Positions 7,986 to 16,093 of a DNA stretch of 41,214 nt are shown here, piece by piece (the first letter of the stretch is position 1; each line of letters starts with the position of its first letter). The stretch lies in contig NZ_JANQTS010000085.1 of the NCBI RefSeq assembly GCF_030731595.1, positions 1 to 41,214 on the forward strand. The letters run 5' to 3'. The notes under the pieces are model-generated. The model had not been told where the DNA came from. It made no database searches and saw only the letters and a list, made by a program, of their open reading frames with translations. The stretch comes from Yoonia sp. Its GTDB lineage: Bacteria > Pseudomonadota > Alphaproteobacteria > Rhodobacterales > Rhodobacteraceae. A program made the position numbers and the translations under genes.

Positions 7986-9383
7986 TTAGGAGGCAGCGAC
8001 CATCAGGCCCTCGGCCTTCAGTTGCGCATGGCATTCGTCCAAGGATTTGCGCGCCCTTGCGATCAGAATGTCGATCTCGTCGCAGGTGATCGTCAAGGGG
8101 GGCGCAATGATCATACGGTCACCGACGCTCCGCATGATGATGTTGTTCGCAAAACAGCGGTCCCGGCAGGCAAAGCCGGCCGTTCCGGTTTCAGCGGCAA
8201 AGGCTGCACGGCTTGCTTTGTCGGGGGTCAGTGCGATTGACGCCATCATGCCAACAATCTTGGCCTCGCCAACCAGAGGGTGGTCGGCCAGTTCTTCCCA
8301 TTTCTGGCGCAGGTAGGGGGCGGTCACATCGCGGACCTGTTCGATGATCTTCTCTTCTTCCAGAATACGCAGGTTTTCGAGAGCGACCGCACAGGCCACC
8401 GGATGCCCCGAGTAGGTATAGCCATGGTTGAATTCTGTCGCGCGCAGCACATCGGCAACCTTGTCCGAAATGATGGATGCCCCGATCGGGATATAGCCAG
8501 AGCTGAGCCCCTTTGCGACGGTCATGATGTCGGGTTCGATGCCCACGGTCTGGGACCCAAACCAGTTTCCGGTCCGGCCAAACCCGCAAATCACTTCGTC
8601 CGCGATCAACAGGATGTCGTATTTCTTGACGATTCGCTGGATTTCCGGCCAGTAGGTCTCTGGCGGGACAATGACGCCACCCGCACCTTGGATCGGCTCT
8701 GCAATGAATGCAGCAACTTTTTCAGGACCGATTTCTTTGATTTTTGCTTCCAGTTGCCGGGCGCGTTCAAGACCGAATTCTTCTGGCGTCATGTCGCCGC
8801 CTTCGGACCACCAATTTGGCTGGTCGATGAATGCGATACCGGGGATCGGCAGGCCGCCTTGCCCGTGCATCCCCTTCATCCCGCCCAGAGATGCGCCGCC
8901 GATGGTGGAACCATGATAAGCATTCCAGCGGGAAATGATCACGTCCCGCCCGGGCTGGCCTTTTTCGGCCCAATAGGTGCGCACAAGCCGGATGTTTGTA
9001 TCATTGGCATCCGACCCGCCGTTGGCAAAGAAAACGCTGTTCAGGTCACCAGGGGCGAGTTCGGCCAGTTTCTTGGCCAGCATCAGCGCGGGAACGTGGG
9101 TTGTCTTGAAGAAAGTATTGTAGAACGGAAGTTCGCGCATCTGTCGCGCGGCGGCCTCTGCCAATTCATCGCGGCCATAGCCGATGTTGACGCACCACAG
9201 ACCCGCCATGCCGTCGATGATCTCTTCGCCTTCGCTGTCCTTGAGCCAAACACCCTTGGCCGAGGTGATGACGCGCGGCCCTTTTTCCGCCAGCCCATTG
9301 CTGTGAGTGAAAGGATGCAGGTGATGCGCGGAATCAATCGCCTGCAACTCATCGGTCGGGGGGTAGTTGGCAAGTATGTTCAT
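7986..9383 (-). CDS. spuC: Class III aminotransferase, putrescine/polyamine-pyruvate transaminase type (SpuC-like)
   Basis: PLP enzyme of 465 residues, predicted to move an amino group from putrescine (or a related polyamine or omega-amino acid) to pyruvate. Hallmarks: NGGSDANDTN (about 121-130), NAYHGST with the PLP-stacking Tyr (154-160), the PLP-binding Asp in IADEVICGFGRTG (about 260-272) and the Schiff-base Lys291 in TVAKGLSSGY. The ATG at 9383 is preceded by AGAGGTCAC. It heads a spuC-puuB operon next to a GntR regulator and a polyamine ABC importer, which supports the substrate call. Beta-alanine or other omega-amino acids remain possible. Confidence 0.85.
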   Translation of the reverse strand: MNILANYPPTDELQAIDSAHHLHPFTHSNGLAEKGPRVITSAKGVWLKDSEGEEIIDGMAGLWCVNIGYGRDELAEAAARQMRELPFYNTFFKTTHVPALMLAKKLAELAPGDLNSVFFANGGSDANDTNIRLVRTYWAEKGQPGRDVIISRWNAYHGSTIGGASLGGMKGMHGQGGLPIPGIAFIDQPNWWSEGGDMTPEEFGLERARQLEAKIKEIGPEKVAAFIAEPIQGAGGVIVPPETYWPEIQRIVKKYDILLIADEVICGFGRTGNWFGSQTVGIEPDIMTVAKGLSSGYIPIGASIISDKVADVLRATEFNHGYTYSGHPVACAVALENLRILEEEKIIEQVRDVTAPYLRQKWEELADHPLVGEAKIVGMMASIALTPDKASRAAFAAETGTAGFACRDRCFANNIIMRSVGDRMIIAPPLTITCDEIDILIARARKSLDECHAQLKAEGLMVAAS

Positions 9384-9685
9384 AGTGACCTCTGATTAAA
9401 CGTCTAAAAGAAGGTGATAGCATCCTCAGGGCGATCCTTAGGGGCGACAGTTCTCTCTCTATACCTGCAGTGCTTGCTCAGTGTGCTGACATGCCAAAGG
9501 GGCGCTACCAGAAAACAGGGCGAAAGCAGACACTCCATTCGCGCTGCCTGAAGATGAGCGTTGATGGCGTCCAAACTGCTCTTGCGCGAAACCGTCCGTC
9601 AAGATCGCTTCAGCAATAATTTGATCAAAAGTTCAGGGCAAGTCAACCGACGTTTGGGAAAGCACGTCGCAAAAGCGCCCGCTGA
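9384..9685. other. Intergenic region, 302 bp
   Basis: It lies between the spuC start and the end of the GntR gene, all on the minus strand. It holds the spuC ribosome binding site and must hold its promoter if spuC is not read through from the regulator gene. No open frame of useful length, hairpin with a T-run, or repeat is visible. A 17-codon plus-strand frame near 9555 is too short to call. Confidence 0.5.
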
Positions 9686-10336
9686 CTAGTTTTCATATGA
9701 CTGACGCACGAATTCCATGCCTTGGCGAATGTCTTGCGCAATGGCTTCGCGTGTTCTTGCGGCATCGCCAATACGCAAGGCATCCAAGGCTTCGCGGTGG
9801 TGATCGGTCAGGTTCGCGGTGCCGTAGCGCCCACAAACAACCCGCAGGGATGGACCAATGCGCAGCCAGAGCGTTTCGGCGATACGCCGCAGAATCTGTG
9901 CGTTAGCCAAACCGTAGAGGTGGAAATGAAACTGATAGTTTGCTTCGAGATATCCACGAATATCACCGACCTGAATGGATTGATCCACAAGCTGATCAAG
10001 GCGCTCGAGTTCCTCTATATCCTTTGGTTTGCAATGAAATGCGGCCCGATCCGCCAGCTCCGGCTCTACGGTCAGCCGGACAAGGTCAATCTGTTTCAGC
10101 CGGTGTTCCGTGATTGCGGGAACTTCGATTCGTCTGTTCTCAAGCGTGACGAGTGCACCTTCGGCGGTCAGCCTCCGGATCGCCTCGCGGGCGGGGGTGA
10201 CGCCTGTGCCTATTGTCTCGGCAAGCCCGTGGATCGTGAGAGGTTGCCCTGGAATGAACTCGCCAAAAAGAATCATCTCCTTCACTTGAAGGTAGATCGT
10301 TTCATGTTCTGGCTTCTTAGTGACCAATTCGTTCAT
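9686..10336 (-). CDS. GntR-family transcriptional regulator (FCD domain)
   Basis: 216 residues. An N-terminal winged helix (about 10-75) carries MILFGEFIPGQPLTIHGLAE and TPAREAIRRLTAEGAL, the GntR recognition segment. An alpha-helical FCD ligand-binding domain (about 85-210) follows, with the metal-ligand-type pattern (YQFHFHLYG, and DHHREALDAL later). The ATG at 10336 has GGAGG 7 bases upstream. It is divergent from potF and upstream of spuC-puuB on the same strand, so it probably controls polyamine uptake and breakdown in response to a polyamine or its product. Confidence 0.88.
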   Translation of the reverse strand: MNELVTKKPEHETIYLQVKEMILFGEFIPGQPLTIHGLAETIGTGVTPAREAIRRLTAEGALVTLENRRIEVPAITEHRLKQIDLVRLTVEPELADRAAFHCKPKDIEELERLDQLVDQSIQVGDIRGYLEANYQFHFHLYGLANAQILRRIAETLWLRIGPSLRVVCGRYGTANLTDHHREALDALRIGDAARTREAIAQDIRQGMEFVRQSYEN

Positions 10337-10393
10337 TTATTCGCCTCCGTCCAAGGCATTTTGCAAGCGAGTGACGTGCCTTGCGATCCAAAC

Positions 10394-10410
10394 ATATCAA
10401 ATTTTTGTAT
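10394..10410. promoter_or_regulatory. Candidate operator in the GntR-potF divergent region
   Basis: ATATCAAATTTTTGTAT is an imperfect palindrome (ATA..AAA.TTT..TAT) about 70 bases upstream of potF and 58 bases upstream of the GntR start. FCD-type GntR repressors often bind A+T-rich palindromes near their own divergent promoters. No clean -35/-10 pair is visible, so this is only a candidate. Confidence 0.3.
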
Positions 10411-10479
10411 CGCCATTGCAAAGCTTCTGCATTTCATAAAAACTATCTCGGATGACTGTTAATCCCTACGGAGGTTTAA

Positions 10480-11568
10480 ATGCTGAATTCCAAGACATGC
10501 ACTATTCTTGCGGCAGCCGTGCTGACAGCGCAAGCTGGTTGGGCACAAGAAGTGCGCGTATACAACTGGTCCGATTACATCGATGAGGACTTGTTGGCCA
10601 AGTTCGAAGAAGAAACCGGCCTCGAGTTGATCTATGACGTCTTTGACAGCAACGAAGTTTTGGAAACCAAACTGCTTGCAGGCGGTTCCGGCTATGATGT
10701 TGTTGTGCCGACAGGCACTTTCCTGCAGCGCCAGATTGCGGCAGGTGCATTCCAGCCGCTGGACAAATCAAAACTTAGCAACATCGGAAATCTCTGGGAT
10801 GTCGTCCAAGCGCGGACCGAAACCTATGATCCCGATGGCAACTACTCCATCAATTATATGTGGGGTACGACAGGTATTGGCGTGAATGTCGGCAAAGTAA
10901 CCGAGCTTTTGGGTGAAGATGCGCCGATTGCATCGCTTGACCTGATTTTTAATCCCGCGAACATGGAAAAGCTGGCCGAATGTGGCGTGCATTTCCTTGA
11001 TGCGCCGACCGAGCTGATCCCCGCAGCACTCAAGTACATCGGTCAAGATCCTGACAGCAAGGACGAGGACGTATTGGCGATGGCCGAGCCTGTCTTGGCA
11101 GCAGTGCGCCCCTTTGTGCAGAAGTATCACAGCTCCGAATACATTTCGGCGCTTGCCAACGGTGACATCTGTGTCGCTTTCGGATGGTCCGGCGATATCT
11201 TGCAATCACGCGATCGGGCGATTGAGGCTGAAAACGGGGTCGAAATTGCTTATAACGCTCCAACAGAGGGTGCCTTGATGTGGTTTGACCAGATGGCCAT
11301 CCCTGTCGATGCACCGAACCCTGAAGGCGCGCATGCGTTCCTGAACTTTATTCTGGACGCCCAGAACATGGCCGCCGCTTCCAACTATGTCTACTATGCG
11401 AACGGCAACGCAGCTTCCAAGGAGTTCCTGGTCGAGGATGTGATCAACGATCCGGCGATTTATCCTGACGAAGCAACACTCGCGACGCTCTATACCACCA
11501 CGCCCTATGATGCGGGCGCACAGCGTTTCGTAACAAGGATGTGGACACGCATCAAATCCGGTACATAA
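10480..11568 (+). CDS. potF: Polyamine ABC transporter periplasmic substrate-binding protein (PotF/PotD type)
   Basis: 362 residues. Signal peptide of about 22 residues ending GWA, then QEVRVYNWSDYIDEDLLAKF, the classic PotF/PotD N-terminus in which the Trp-Ser-Asp-Tyr stretch contributes to ligand binding. Further markers are GYDVVVPTGTFLQRQI, GTTGIGVN and the C-terminal EGALMWFDQMAIP, where acidic and aromatic residues hold putrescine or spermidine. The ATG has GGAGG 6 bases upstream. It is the first gene of potFGHI, and a G+C-rich hairpin follows it without a T-run. Order and sequence favour putrescine; the exact ligand cannot be read off. Confidence 0.93.
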   Translation: MLNSKTCTILAAAVLTAQAGWAQEVRVYNWSDYIDEDLLAKFEEETGLELIYDVFDSNEVLETKLLAGGSGYDVVVPTGTFLQRQIAAGAFQPLDKSKLSNIGNLWDVVQARTETYDPDGNYSINYMWGTTGIGVNVGKVTELLGEDAPIASLDLIFNPANMEKLAECGVHFLDAPTELIPAALKYIGQDPDSKDEDVLAMAEPVLAAVRPFVQKYHSSEYISALANGDICVAFGWSGDILQSRDRAIEAENGVEIAYNAPTEGALMWFDQMAIPVDAPNPEGAHAFLNFILDAQNMAAASNYVYYANGNAASKEFLVEDVINDPAIYPDEATLATLYTTTPYDAGAQRFVTRMWTRIKSGT

Positions 11569-11576
11569 TAGCCTTT

Positions 11577-11601
11577 CCCCGGCCTGCGATGCGGGCCGGG
11601 G
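11577..11601 (+). other. Intercistronic hairpin between potF and potG
   Basis: CCCCGGCC (11577-11584) pairs with GGCCGGGG (11594-11601). Inside, T-G, G-C and C-G pairs (11585-11587 with 11591-11593) extend the stem around a GAT triloop. No T-run follows. Such hairpins after a binding-protein gene commonly protect the 5' message from 3' decay, raising binding protein over the membrane parts. Confidence 0.7.
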
Positions 11602-11642
11602 ATACCCTTAGTAAATGTGCATGCCGGAGGCCACGACCCCTT

Positions 11643-12764
11643 ATGCCCCAAAACGTGTTTGAGCCTTGGAACGATCCGGCCGCAAAGCCTTTGATCCGCT
11701 TTCAGAATGTAACCAAGCGCTTTGGCGATTTCACGGCAGTCGATGATCTGAGCATCGACATCTACGAAAGAGAATTCTTCGCACTTCTTGGCCCATCTGG
11801 ATGTGGGAAGACCACGATGATGCGGATGCTGGCAGGGTTCGAAACACCGACATCAGGAACAATCTGGCTGGATGGGCAGGATATTTCGCCCATTCCCCCC
11901 AACAAGCGTAGCGTGAACATGATGTTCCAGTCCTACGCGCTGTTTCCGCATCTGACCGTCTACGACAACATCGCTTTTGGCCTGAAGCGGTCGAATATGC
12001 CCAAAGACCAGATCGACGCGCGTGTCAAAGAAATGCTGCGCCTTGTCCAGATCGAGAGATTCGGGAGCCGCAAGCCCGAACAGATTTCGGGGGGACAGCG
12101 GCAGCGCGTGGCCTTGGCGCGTGCCTTGGCCAAAGCGCCTAAGCTGCTGCTGCTGGATGAGCCATTGTCAGCCTTGGACAAGAAACTGCGACAGGACACG
12201 CAGTTTGAATTGATGGATATTCAGGAAAAAACCGGCACCACCTTTGTTGTCGTGACGCACGATCAGGAAGAAGCAATGACAGTCGCCTCGCGCGTGGCTG
12301 TCATGGACCAAGGCAAGCTTAAGCAGGTGGATACGCCGGGCCAGATCTATGAAGCACCCAACAGTATCTACGTTGCCGACTTTATTGGCGAAGTGAACAT
12401 CATCGAAGGGAATGCGACTGCTCAGGGCAATACTGTCTCGATCGTCTGGGCCGAAGGGCAACCGGACATCATCGGTACACCCTCCAAACCGATCTCGAAC
12501 GGTAAGGTCAGTTTCGCGATCCGACCCGAAAAAATTGCAATCACCGCTGACAAGCCTGCTGACCGCCACAATGCGGTGCAGGGCAGGGTATTGGATATCG
12601 CCTATCTCGGGAACGTTTCGACCTATCATGTGGAGCTGCCCGGCGGGATGATCATCAAGGCGCAGGCCGCCAATTCGCGCCGGCGGGATAGCCGCCCGTT
12701 TACGTGGGATGACGAGGTTTGGCTGTCTTGGACTGATACTGCCGGCATCGTTTTGGACAGGTAG
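11643..12764 (+). CDS. potG: Polyamine ABC transporter ATP-binding protein
   Basis: 373 residues. Walker A GPSGCGKTT, the Q-loop in MMFQSYALFPHLTVYDN, signature ISGGQRQR, Walker B LLLLDEPLSALD and the switch His in VTHDQEEA, followed by the DRVAVMDQGKL-type region (here SRVAVMDQGKL) and a C-terminal TOBE/regulatory domain (about 285-373). I chose ATG 11643 (MPQNVFEPWNDP), which matches PotG-type N-termini; GGAGG is about 13 bases upstream, a little far. A frame reaching back to 11541 overlaps potF and the hairpin and is not used. Confidence 0.93.
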   Translation: MPQNVFEPWNDPAAKPLIRFQNVTKRFGDFTAVDDLSIDIYEREFFALLGPSGCGKTTMMRMLAGFETPTSGTIWLDGQDISPIPPNKRSVNMMFQSYALFPHLTVYDNIAFGLKRSNMPKDQIDARVKEMLRLVQIERFGSRKPEQISGGQRQRVALARALAKAPKLLLLDEPLSALDKKLRQDTQFELMDIQEKTGTTFVVVTHDQEEAMTVASRVAVMDQGKLKQVDTPGQIYEAPNSIYVADFIGEVNIIEGNATAQGNTVSIVWAEGQPDIIGTPSKPISNGKVSFAIRPEKIAITADKPADRHNAVQGRVLDIAYLGNVSTYHVELPGGMIIKAQAANSRRRDSRPFTWDDEVWLSWTDTAGIVLDR

Positions 12765-12773
12765 GAGCGCGCG

Positions 12774-13670
12774 ATGAATCTCCGGCGCTTTACCCTGATT
12801 TCGGTCCCCTATTTCTGGCTGCTGTGCCTGTTCCTTGTCCCGTTTCTGATCGTACTGAAGATATCCTTGTCGGATGTGGCGCTTTCGATCCCGCCCTATA
12901 CACCGACACTTGAATTATCCGAAGGCTGGGCCGGGGTCAGGGATTTCCTGTCGCAACTCGATTTTGAAAATTTCCGGTTTCTGGCCACGGATGACCTCTA
13001 CTGGAAAAGCTATCTGTCGAGCGTGCAGATCGCGCTTATATCGACCACTATTTGCCTGCTGATTGGTTTCCCGATTGCTTATGGCATGGCCAATGCGCCG
13101 CAAGAATGGCAGCCGACGCTGATGCTTTTGGTGATCCTGCCGTTCTGGACCAGCTTCCTGATCCGCGTCTACTCGTTGATCGGTATCCTGAGCCAGGAGG
13201 GGATGTTGAACCAGTTCCTGATGTGGATAGGGATCATCAACGAACCGCTGACGATCCTGAACACCAATATCGCGGTCTATATCGGGATTGTTTATACCTA
13301 TCTGCCCTTCATGATCCTGCCGATCTACGCCACGCTGATCAAGCTTGATGGCTCTTTGCTGGAAGCGGCAGAAGATTTGGGCTGTTCGCGTACCGAAGCC
13401 TTTTGGCGGATCACGATCCCGCTGTCCAAGGCTGGGATCATCGCAGGATGTTTCCTTGTCTTCATCCCAGCGCTGGGCGAATTCGTCATCCCGTCGCTCT
13501 TGGGTGGTTCGGATACACTGATGATCGGCAAAGTGCTCTACGAGGAATTCTTTGCCAACCGCGACTGGCCGGTGGCGGGCGCTGTGGCCGTGATCCTGCT
13601 GCTGATCCTGATCATTCCGATCGTGCTTTATCAGCGCAACGAGCAAAAGATGATGGAGGCCGACAAATGA
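12774..13670 (+). CDS. potH: Polyamine ABC transporter permease PotH
   Basis: 298 residues, inner membrane, about six transmembrane helices, the first near residues 10-30. The permease EAA loop reads EAAEDLGCSRTEAFWRITIPLS (residues about 200-220) and docks on PotG. The start has AGGAG about 7 bases upstream and follows potG by 9 bases; the stop overlaps potI as ATGA. Confidence 0.94.
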   Translation: MNLRRFTLISVPYFWLLCLFLVPFLIVLKISLSDVALSIPPYTPTLELSEGWAGVRDFLSQLDFENFRFLATDDLYWKSYLSSVQIALISTTICLLIGFPIAYGMANAPQEWQPTLMLLVILPFWTSFLIRVYSLIGILSQEGMLNQFLMWIGIINEPLTILNTNIAVYIGIVYTYLPFMILPIYATLIKLDGSLLEAAEDLGCSRTEAFWRITIPLSKAGIIAGCFLVFIPALGEFVIPSLLGGSDTLMIGKVLYEEFFANRDWPVAGAVAVILLLILIIPIVLYQRNEQKMMEADK

Positions 13671-14485
13671 GACGGCTGACATGGTTCAACGCGACATCGC
13701 TGACGCTGGGGTTTGCATTCCTCTACATCCCGATGCTTGTCGTGATCATCTACAGCTTCAACGAATCCCGTCTGGTAACAGTCTGGGGCGGCTTTTCGAC
13801 CAAATGGTATGGCGAGCTTTTGCAGAACGAGGCCTTCCTCGATGCGGCATGGGTCACGTTCAAGGTCGGTTTTGCCTCGTCGATTTTCGCAACGATCCTT
13901 GGCACGATGGGGGCCTATGTGCTGGTGCGGGGCGGGCGTTTTTACGGGCGCACGCTGTTCTCGGGGATGATGTATGCGCCACTGGTCATGCCAGAAGTGA
14001 TTACGGGCCTATCGCTCTTGCTGCTCTTCATCTCGATTGGCCTTGATCGGGGGATGTTCACGATCATCCTCGCCCATGCGACGTTTTCGATGTGCTATGT
14101 TTCGGTCGTCGTCAGTTCGCGGCTGGTGAGCTTTGACAGGTCCGTCGAGGAGGCCGCTCTTGATCTGGGGTGTACCCCGTTCGAGGCCTTCCGACTGGTC
14201 ACGCTCCCGATCATCGCACCTGCCGTAATTTCAGGCTGGCTCTTGGCATTGACCCTGTCGTTGGACGATCTTGTGATCGCATCCTTCGTGGCGGGGCCAT
14301 CGGCCACGACGTTGCCGATCAAAGTCTTCAGTTCCATCAGGCTTGGGGTCAGCCCCGAGATCAACGCGCTCTCGACCATCATGATCGCCATCGTGACAAT
14401 AGGGACCATCACGGCCTCGATCACGACAAAGCGCGCTGTGCTGCGCCGAAAGCACGAACAGCAAATGGCCGAGCAGACAACCTGA
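13667..14485 (+). CDS. potI: Polyamine ABC transporter permease PotI
   Basis: 272 residues, second permease subunit, about six transmembrane helices (first near 12-32, with FLYIPMLVVIIYSFNESR typical of PotI/PotC). EAA loop: EAALDLGCTPFEAFRLVTLP. The chosen ATG at 13667 overlaps the potH TGA (ATGA, 13667-13670); a longer frame from 13403 is potH read out of frame. Last gene of the pot operon. Confidence 0.94.
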   Translation: MRRLTWFNATSLTLGFAFLYIPMLVVIIYSFNESRLVTVWGGFSTKWYGELLQNEAFLDAAWVTFKVGFASSIFATILGTMGAYVLVRGGRFYGRTLFSGMMYAPLVMPEVITGLSLLLLFISIGLDRGMFTIILAHATFSMCYVSVVVSSRLVSFDRSVEEAALDLGCTPFEAFRLVTLPIIAPAVISGWLLALTLSLDDLVIASFVAGPSATTLPIKVFSSIRLGVSPEINALSTIMIAIVTIGTITASITTKRAVLRRKHEQQMAEQTT

Positions 14486-14532
14486 CACCTTGGTATAAAG
14501 CCGAATTGCGGCCCGCGAAGCTTTGCAAGGTG
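14486..14532 (+). terminator. Structured region after potI
   Basis: CACCTTG (14486-14492) pairs with CAAGGTG (14526-14532), and AAAGC (14497-14501) can pair with GCTTT (about 14519-14524) inside it, giving a broken stem with a G+C-rich top. No T-run follows; the tRNA gene on the other strand begins 8 bases on. Possibly a rho-independent-like stop or 3' end protector. Confidence 0.35.
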
Positions 14533-14539
14533 GAATTAA

Positions 14540-14616
14540 TGGCGGACTGGGGAGGATTCGAACCCCCGACCCCTTGATTCGTAGTCAAGTACTCTATCCA
14601 ACTGAGCTACCAATCC
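14540..14616 (-). tRNA. tRNA-Arg (anticodon ACG)
   Basis: 77 bases including an encoded CCA. The acceptor stem GGATTGG/CCAGTCC includes one T-G pair. The D arm (AGCTCAGTTGGATAGAGT), the anticodon arm CTTGA-CTACGAA-TCAAG and the T arm GGGGG-TTCGAAT-CCTCC can all be folded. Anticodon A34-C35-G36 reads CGU, and CGC/CGA after A-to-I editing by TadA. It is read leftward and lies downstream of the sensor kinase gene. I see no second copy of its 3' end in the window, so no sign of an integration site. Confidence 0.97.
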
Positions 14617-14676
14617 GCGTATCGGGGGATTTAGCCGTGGACGTCCTGCGATGCAAGGCCCAATTCGGATTCTTTA

Positions 14677-16077
14677 TTATTCGGCTGCTGGCGCGAGCGC
14701 GAGGTCGGCTTTGGGGAGTTGGATGACAAAGGTTGTGCCTGTCGCATCGGTGCGTTGCAGTTCCAACCGCCCGCCGTGACCGCGGATCAGATCTGCCGCG
14801 ATCACCAGTCCCAAACCAGAGCCGCCTTTGCGCACGCCGCCCTGAAACGGCTGAAAGAGATAGTCTTGGGCTTTCTTCGGCAGTCCCGGACCGGTGTCGG
14901 TCACTTTGAGTTCCCAAATCTGGTCATCCTCCGTGGCCCGCAGTCCGATTTCACCGGGATCACCTGTGGCCATGATCGCCTGACGGGCATTGCGGACAAG
15001 ATTGAAAATTACGCGATAGAGCTGCTCACCATCTGCGCGCAGCGTCATCGTAGCGGGAATGTCTTCCGAGAATGACAACGGATATTCACCAGCGGCAAGC
15101 CGTTCACTGTCGATCACGTCGGCCACGATTTGAGCAAGGTTGACCCGTGAAAGTGCGGGGGCAGGTTCATCAACACGACCAAAGGCCAAAGTGGATTCGC
15201 ACAGGTTCACCGCGCGGCTGATTGACCCGACAAGTTTCGGTGCCATCCGTTTGACCAGCGGATCATCAGAGGATTCGATCCTGTCAACAAAGAGCTGCGC
15301 CGAGGTCAGGATATTGCGCAAGTCATGGCTAACCTTCGCGACGGCCCCGCCGAGTTGCGCCAGACGCTCTTTCTGCTTGAGAGCCCCTGTCAACTGCGTC
15401 TGCATCATTTGCAGCGCCTCTTCTGCATCACGCAGTTCGCTGACGCTCGCGGAGGGTGTGATGATCTGGCGCGCATCCTCCGGCGATTTGGCATAGGCCT
15501 GCATGTGGGTCACGACCCCCTTTATCGGACGCACCAGCAGGATTTGGACCGAGAAGAACAGCAGACTTGCGGTGATGATCGAGATGAAGGCCGAGAGGAA
15601 AAGAATATTGCGCCCATATTCCAAAAGGGCACCACGCAATGGCATTTCGTCCATCGTCACTTCGATCAGCAAACCGCCATCCCGCACAGGGTTGCCAATC
15701 ACCCGAATGATCCTGTCATTGGGATCTATCAAGGTCCGCAATGCGTCTGCGATCAGGGTCATGCTGCTGGGGTTGCGCATGTCATAGGTTGCCGCAATCG
15801 GAGAAGGGATCGGCGAAGAGAGGGCCAACTGCCGGATTTCATCGCGTCGCAGTACGACGTTGTAAACTTCTGCATTGCGCAGCAGCTCTGCCTCAAGCGC
15901 GGGGCTGATCATATCATCCGCCTCTAGCGCCAATGACGCGATCTGCGCGCGCTCAAGCCGCGCGAGCAGATAGTCCTCACGGAAGCGCGCCACCGAGGGC
16001 ACAAAGATGAAAATCTCGGCCAACATCACGAAGATGACCGTGAGGATCAAAAAGCGACCTGAAAGTGAGTTGGTCAT
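14677..16077 (-). CDS. Sensor histidine kinase (orphan)
   Basis: 466 residues from ATG 16077 (GAGG about 8 bases upstream). Order: transmembrane helix 8-28, extracytoplasmic sensor region 30-155, second helix about 157-180, HAMP-like linker (LLVRPIKGVVTHM), coiled segment, HisKA with phosphoacceptor His251 in VSHDLRNILTSAQ, then HATPase_c with N-box NLVRNARQAI, G1 DTGPGLP and G2 GGSGLGL. All catalytic motifs look intact. No response regulator is adjacent. It is the third gene after TVP38 and the flavoprotein, 16 bases downstream of the latter, which suggests it senses something related to them. Confidence 0.9.
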   Translation of the reverse strand: MTNSLSGRFLILTVIFVMLAEIFIFVPSVARFREDYLLARLERAQIASLALEADDMISPALEAELLRNAEVYNVVLRRDEIRQLALSSPIPSPIAATYDMRNPSSMTLIADALRTLIDPNDRIIRVIGNPVRDGGLLIEVTMDEMPLRGALLEYGRNILFLSAFISIITASLLFFSVQILLVRPIKGVVTHMQAYAKSPEDARQIITPSASVSELRDAEEALQMMQTQLTGALKQKERLAQLGGAVAKVSHDLRNILTSAQLFVDRIESSDDPLVKRMAPKLVGSISRAVNLCESTLAFGRVDEPAPALSRVNLAQIVADVIDSERLAAGEYPLSFSEDIPATMTLRADGEQLYRVIFNLVRNARQAIMATGDPGEIGLRATEDDQIWELKVTDTGPGLPKKAQDYLFQPFQGGVRKGGSGLGLVIAADLIRGHGGRLELQRTDATGTTFVIQLPKADLALAPAAE

Positions 16078-16093
16078 TTTACCTCGCTGGGAC

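Noticed and set aside
8280-9395. Plus-strand open frame of 371 codons opposite spuC
   Set aside because: No motif; the minus-strand aminotransferase has all its catalytic residues.
14540-14616. tRNA-Arg as an integration site for a genomic island
   Set aside because: No direct repeat of the tRNA 3' end, no integrase gene and no phage-like gene in the window.
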